From Bacteroidales bacterium (GTDB lineage: Bacteria > Bacteroidota > Bacteroidia > Bacteroidales > UBA3824): a stretch of DNA of 5,651 bases. Below are positions 4,396 through 5,651 of this stretch, piece after piece (position 1 is the stretch's first letter; every line of letters begins with the position of its first letter). The stretch spans positions 1 to 5,651 of the forward strand of contig JAFXMJ010000089.1 of assembly GCA_017530465.1 (NCBI GenBank), given 5' to 3'. The notes beneath the pieces are model-generated. The model was not told the origin of the DNA. It saw only the letters and a program-made list of their open reading frames with translations, and made no database searches. The position numbers and the translations under genes were made by a program.

Positions 4396-5616
4396 ATGAA
4401 CGACAACACAATGCAACCCGTCAAAAACCGCATCGTTGCCTTGGACGCGCTGAGGGGATTTGCGCTTTTGGGCATCGCGATGGCAAATTTTCCGGAGTTT
4501 TCGCTATGGACATTCCTTGACGGCGAGACTCAACGCGGTATGGCTTCTGGCGGGCTCGACACCATAGTGCGCAGTCTGCAATATATGCTCATCGACGGCA
4601 AGTTTTACACGATATTTTCGGTGCTGTTTGGCATTGGTTTTTATATCATAATATCCCACGCGATGCAGAGGGGCGCAAACGGGTTCAGGTTTTTCCTGCG
4701 GCGGATGCTGTGGCTCTTGGCAATTGGCGTGGCGCATCTGATGTTGCTGTGGAGCGGCGACATTTTGGCGTTGTATGCCGCAATAGGATTGTTGCTGCCG
4801 TTATTTAGGAATTGCGAGCCGAAGACGTTGCTGCGGTGGTCGGCGGCGTTTTTTCTATTACCGATAATAATTGAAATATGGCGCACTCTCTCAGGCATTG
4901 ACCCTTCCACCCTACTCTACAACGCTTGGTGGAGCGTCGCAAATAGTTATGGGATAACGGAAGAAAACTTTGCCGCGTGGCTGCGCGATGCCAATGGTTA
5001 TGGCGACGTCCACGCATTTCTGATGCAAGGCGCGGTGGAAAGAATGTGGGAGTTTGTGTCGGGGCAACGGTATTTCAAGGTGTTGGCGTTGTTCCTGTTG
5101 GGATATTACATCGGTCGTCAAAAGATTTTTGCAAACCTCGACACTAATGCCGGATTGTTGTCAAAAGTAACAAAAATTGGTTTTGCAATCGGGATTCCGC
5201 TCTCGGCGGTCTATACGTGGAGCGCAATGCAAGGGCAACCGTGGGGCGCAATTTTCCACAGTGCGATTTACACTCTGAGCGTCTATCCGCTTGGCGCGGC
5301 GTATATGGCGGCGTTTTGTTTGCTTTACCTCCGACACAAGGACGGCGCAATTTGGAAGGCCCTCGCCTACCCCGGACGTATGGCGTTGTCGTGCTACATA
5401 ATGCAATCTGTGATTGGGATTTTACTGTTTTACGGCATTGGATTTGGGTACGGCACAAGTGTTGGGTTGACGATGACAGAAATCATTGCCGTGGTTGTGT
5501 TTGGCGTCGAGGTGGCGTGCTGCGCGATTTGGCTGAGGTGGTTCAACTTCGGCGTGTTGGAATGGATTTGGCGGATGCTGACGTATGGGAAGTGGATGAG
5601 GATGCGGAAAGAGTGA
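4396..5616 (+). CDS. DUF418 / YeiB-like multipass membrane protein
   Basis: The 406-residue product belongs to the YeiB/DUF418 family, polytopic inner-membrane proteins of uncertain function, sometimes suggested to be transporters or related to acyltransferase-like membrane proteins. Visible landmarks in order are RIVALDALRGFALLGI (12-27), DGKFYTIFSVLFGIGF (67-82), LLWSGDILALYAAIGLLLPLF from residue 117, a long middle part with several hydrophobic segments, and the C-terminal DUF418 block with PGRMALSCYIMQSVIGILLFYG and GVLEWIWRMLTYG near the end. The frame is open further upstream into uppP, but an upstream start would cross the terminator and lie inside uppP, so the ATG at 4396 is chosen; the ATG five codons later is also possible. 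Codon use differs from greA, with TTG and CTG favoured for leucine. No convincing promoter is seen, so expression may come from readthrough or an unrecognised promoter. Confidence 0.88.
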   Translation: MNDNTMQPVKNRIVALDALRGFALLGIAMANFPEFSLWTFLDGETQRGMASGGLDTIVRSLQYMLIDGKFYTIFSVLFGIGFYIIISHAMQRGANGFRFFLRRMLWLLAIGVAHLMLLWSGDILALYAAIGLLLPLFRNCEPKTLLRWSAAFFLLPIIIEIWRTLSGIDPSTLLYNAWWSVANSYGITEENFAAWLRDANGYGDVHAFLMQGAVERMWEFVSGQRYFKVLALFLLGYYIGRQKIFANLDTNAGLLSKVTKIGFAIGIPLSAVYTWSAMQGQPWGAIFHSAIYTLSVYPLGAAYMAAFCLLYLRHKDGAIWKALAYPGRMALSCYIMQSVIGILLFYGIGFGYGTSVGLTMTEIIAVVVFGVEVACCAIWLRWFNFGVLEWIWRMLTYGKWMRMRKE

Positions 5617-5623
5617 AAAAAAA

Positions 5624-5651
5624 TTTGCACATCTCAAAATCTTTTTGTTAC
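5624..5651 (+). promoter_or_regulatory. Possible promoter cut by the right window edge
   Basis: After the DUF418 stop comes a run of A bases and TTTG (5624-5627). Then 21 nt follow, and the window ends in TAC (5649-5651). TTTG with TA at this distance is what the left part of a Bacteroidota promoter would look like, with the rest of the -7 box (nTTTG-type) outside. If so, a new transcript starts just beyond the window. The call rests on half a motif, so it is tentative. Confidence 0.35.

Noticed and set aside
1..5651. tRNA, rRNA, insertion sequences, phage genes, defence or toxin-antitoxin modules
   Set aside because: I looked for conserved RNA signatures, transposase or recombinase motifs and small paired genes and found none; the coding content is explained by the eight listed genes.

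Overview
The window looks like a chromosomal housekeeping segment from a member of the Bacteroidota, most likely order Bacteroidales. Three things point there. The greA promoter matches the Bacteroidota form (TTTG, 20 nt, TATCTTTG), Shine-Dalgarno sequences are weak or absent before the starts, and the PanC and DHFR sequences resemble Bacteroidales homologues as I recall them. No genus can be named from sequence alone.

Layout from left to right: (1) the 3' end of a galE-type sugar-nucleotide epimerase, whose stop codon lies inside a 7-bp tandem array; (2) panC and panD, tightly spaced, closed by a rho-independent terminator; (3) folA (dihydrofolate reductase) on the minus strand, convergent with panD; (4) a 356-bp divergent control region between folA and greA, holding a long AT-rich foldback element flanked by GC-rich mini-hairpins, a candidate folA promoter, a small dyad, a clear greA promoter and a terminator-like hairpin inside the greA leader; (5) greA, a HIT-family nucleotide-binding protein and uppP, spaced as one operon and closed by a strong terminator; (6) a DUF418/YeiB-like membrane protein gene; (7) at the right edge, what looks like a promoter cut off by the window end.

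How the genes relate: PanC and PanD make beta-alanine and join it to pantoate for coenzyme A. FolA keeps tetrahydrofolate reduced, which the absent PanB would use to make the pantoate precursor. GreA rescues backtracked RNA polymerase. UppP recycles the undecaprenyl carrier for peptidoglycan and surface glycans, for which the epimerase may supply sugars. The HIT and DUF418 proteins have no firm role.

No new multigene system is visible. The parts most worth a second look are non-coding: the greA leader, which has a full intrinsic terminator plus repeats able to pair in alternative ways (reminiscent of the E. coli greA leader/GraL arrangement), the roughly 141-bp near-palindrome in front of folA, and the heptamer array between galE and panC.
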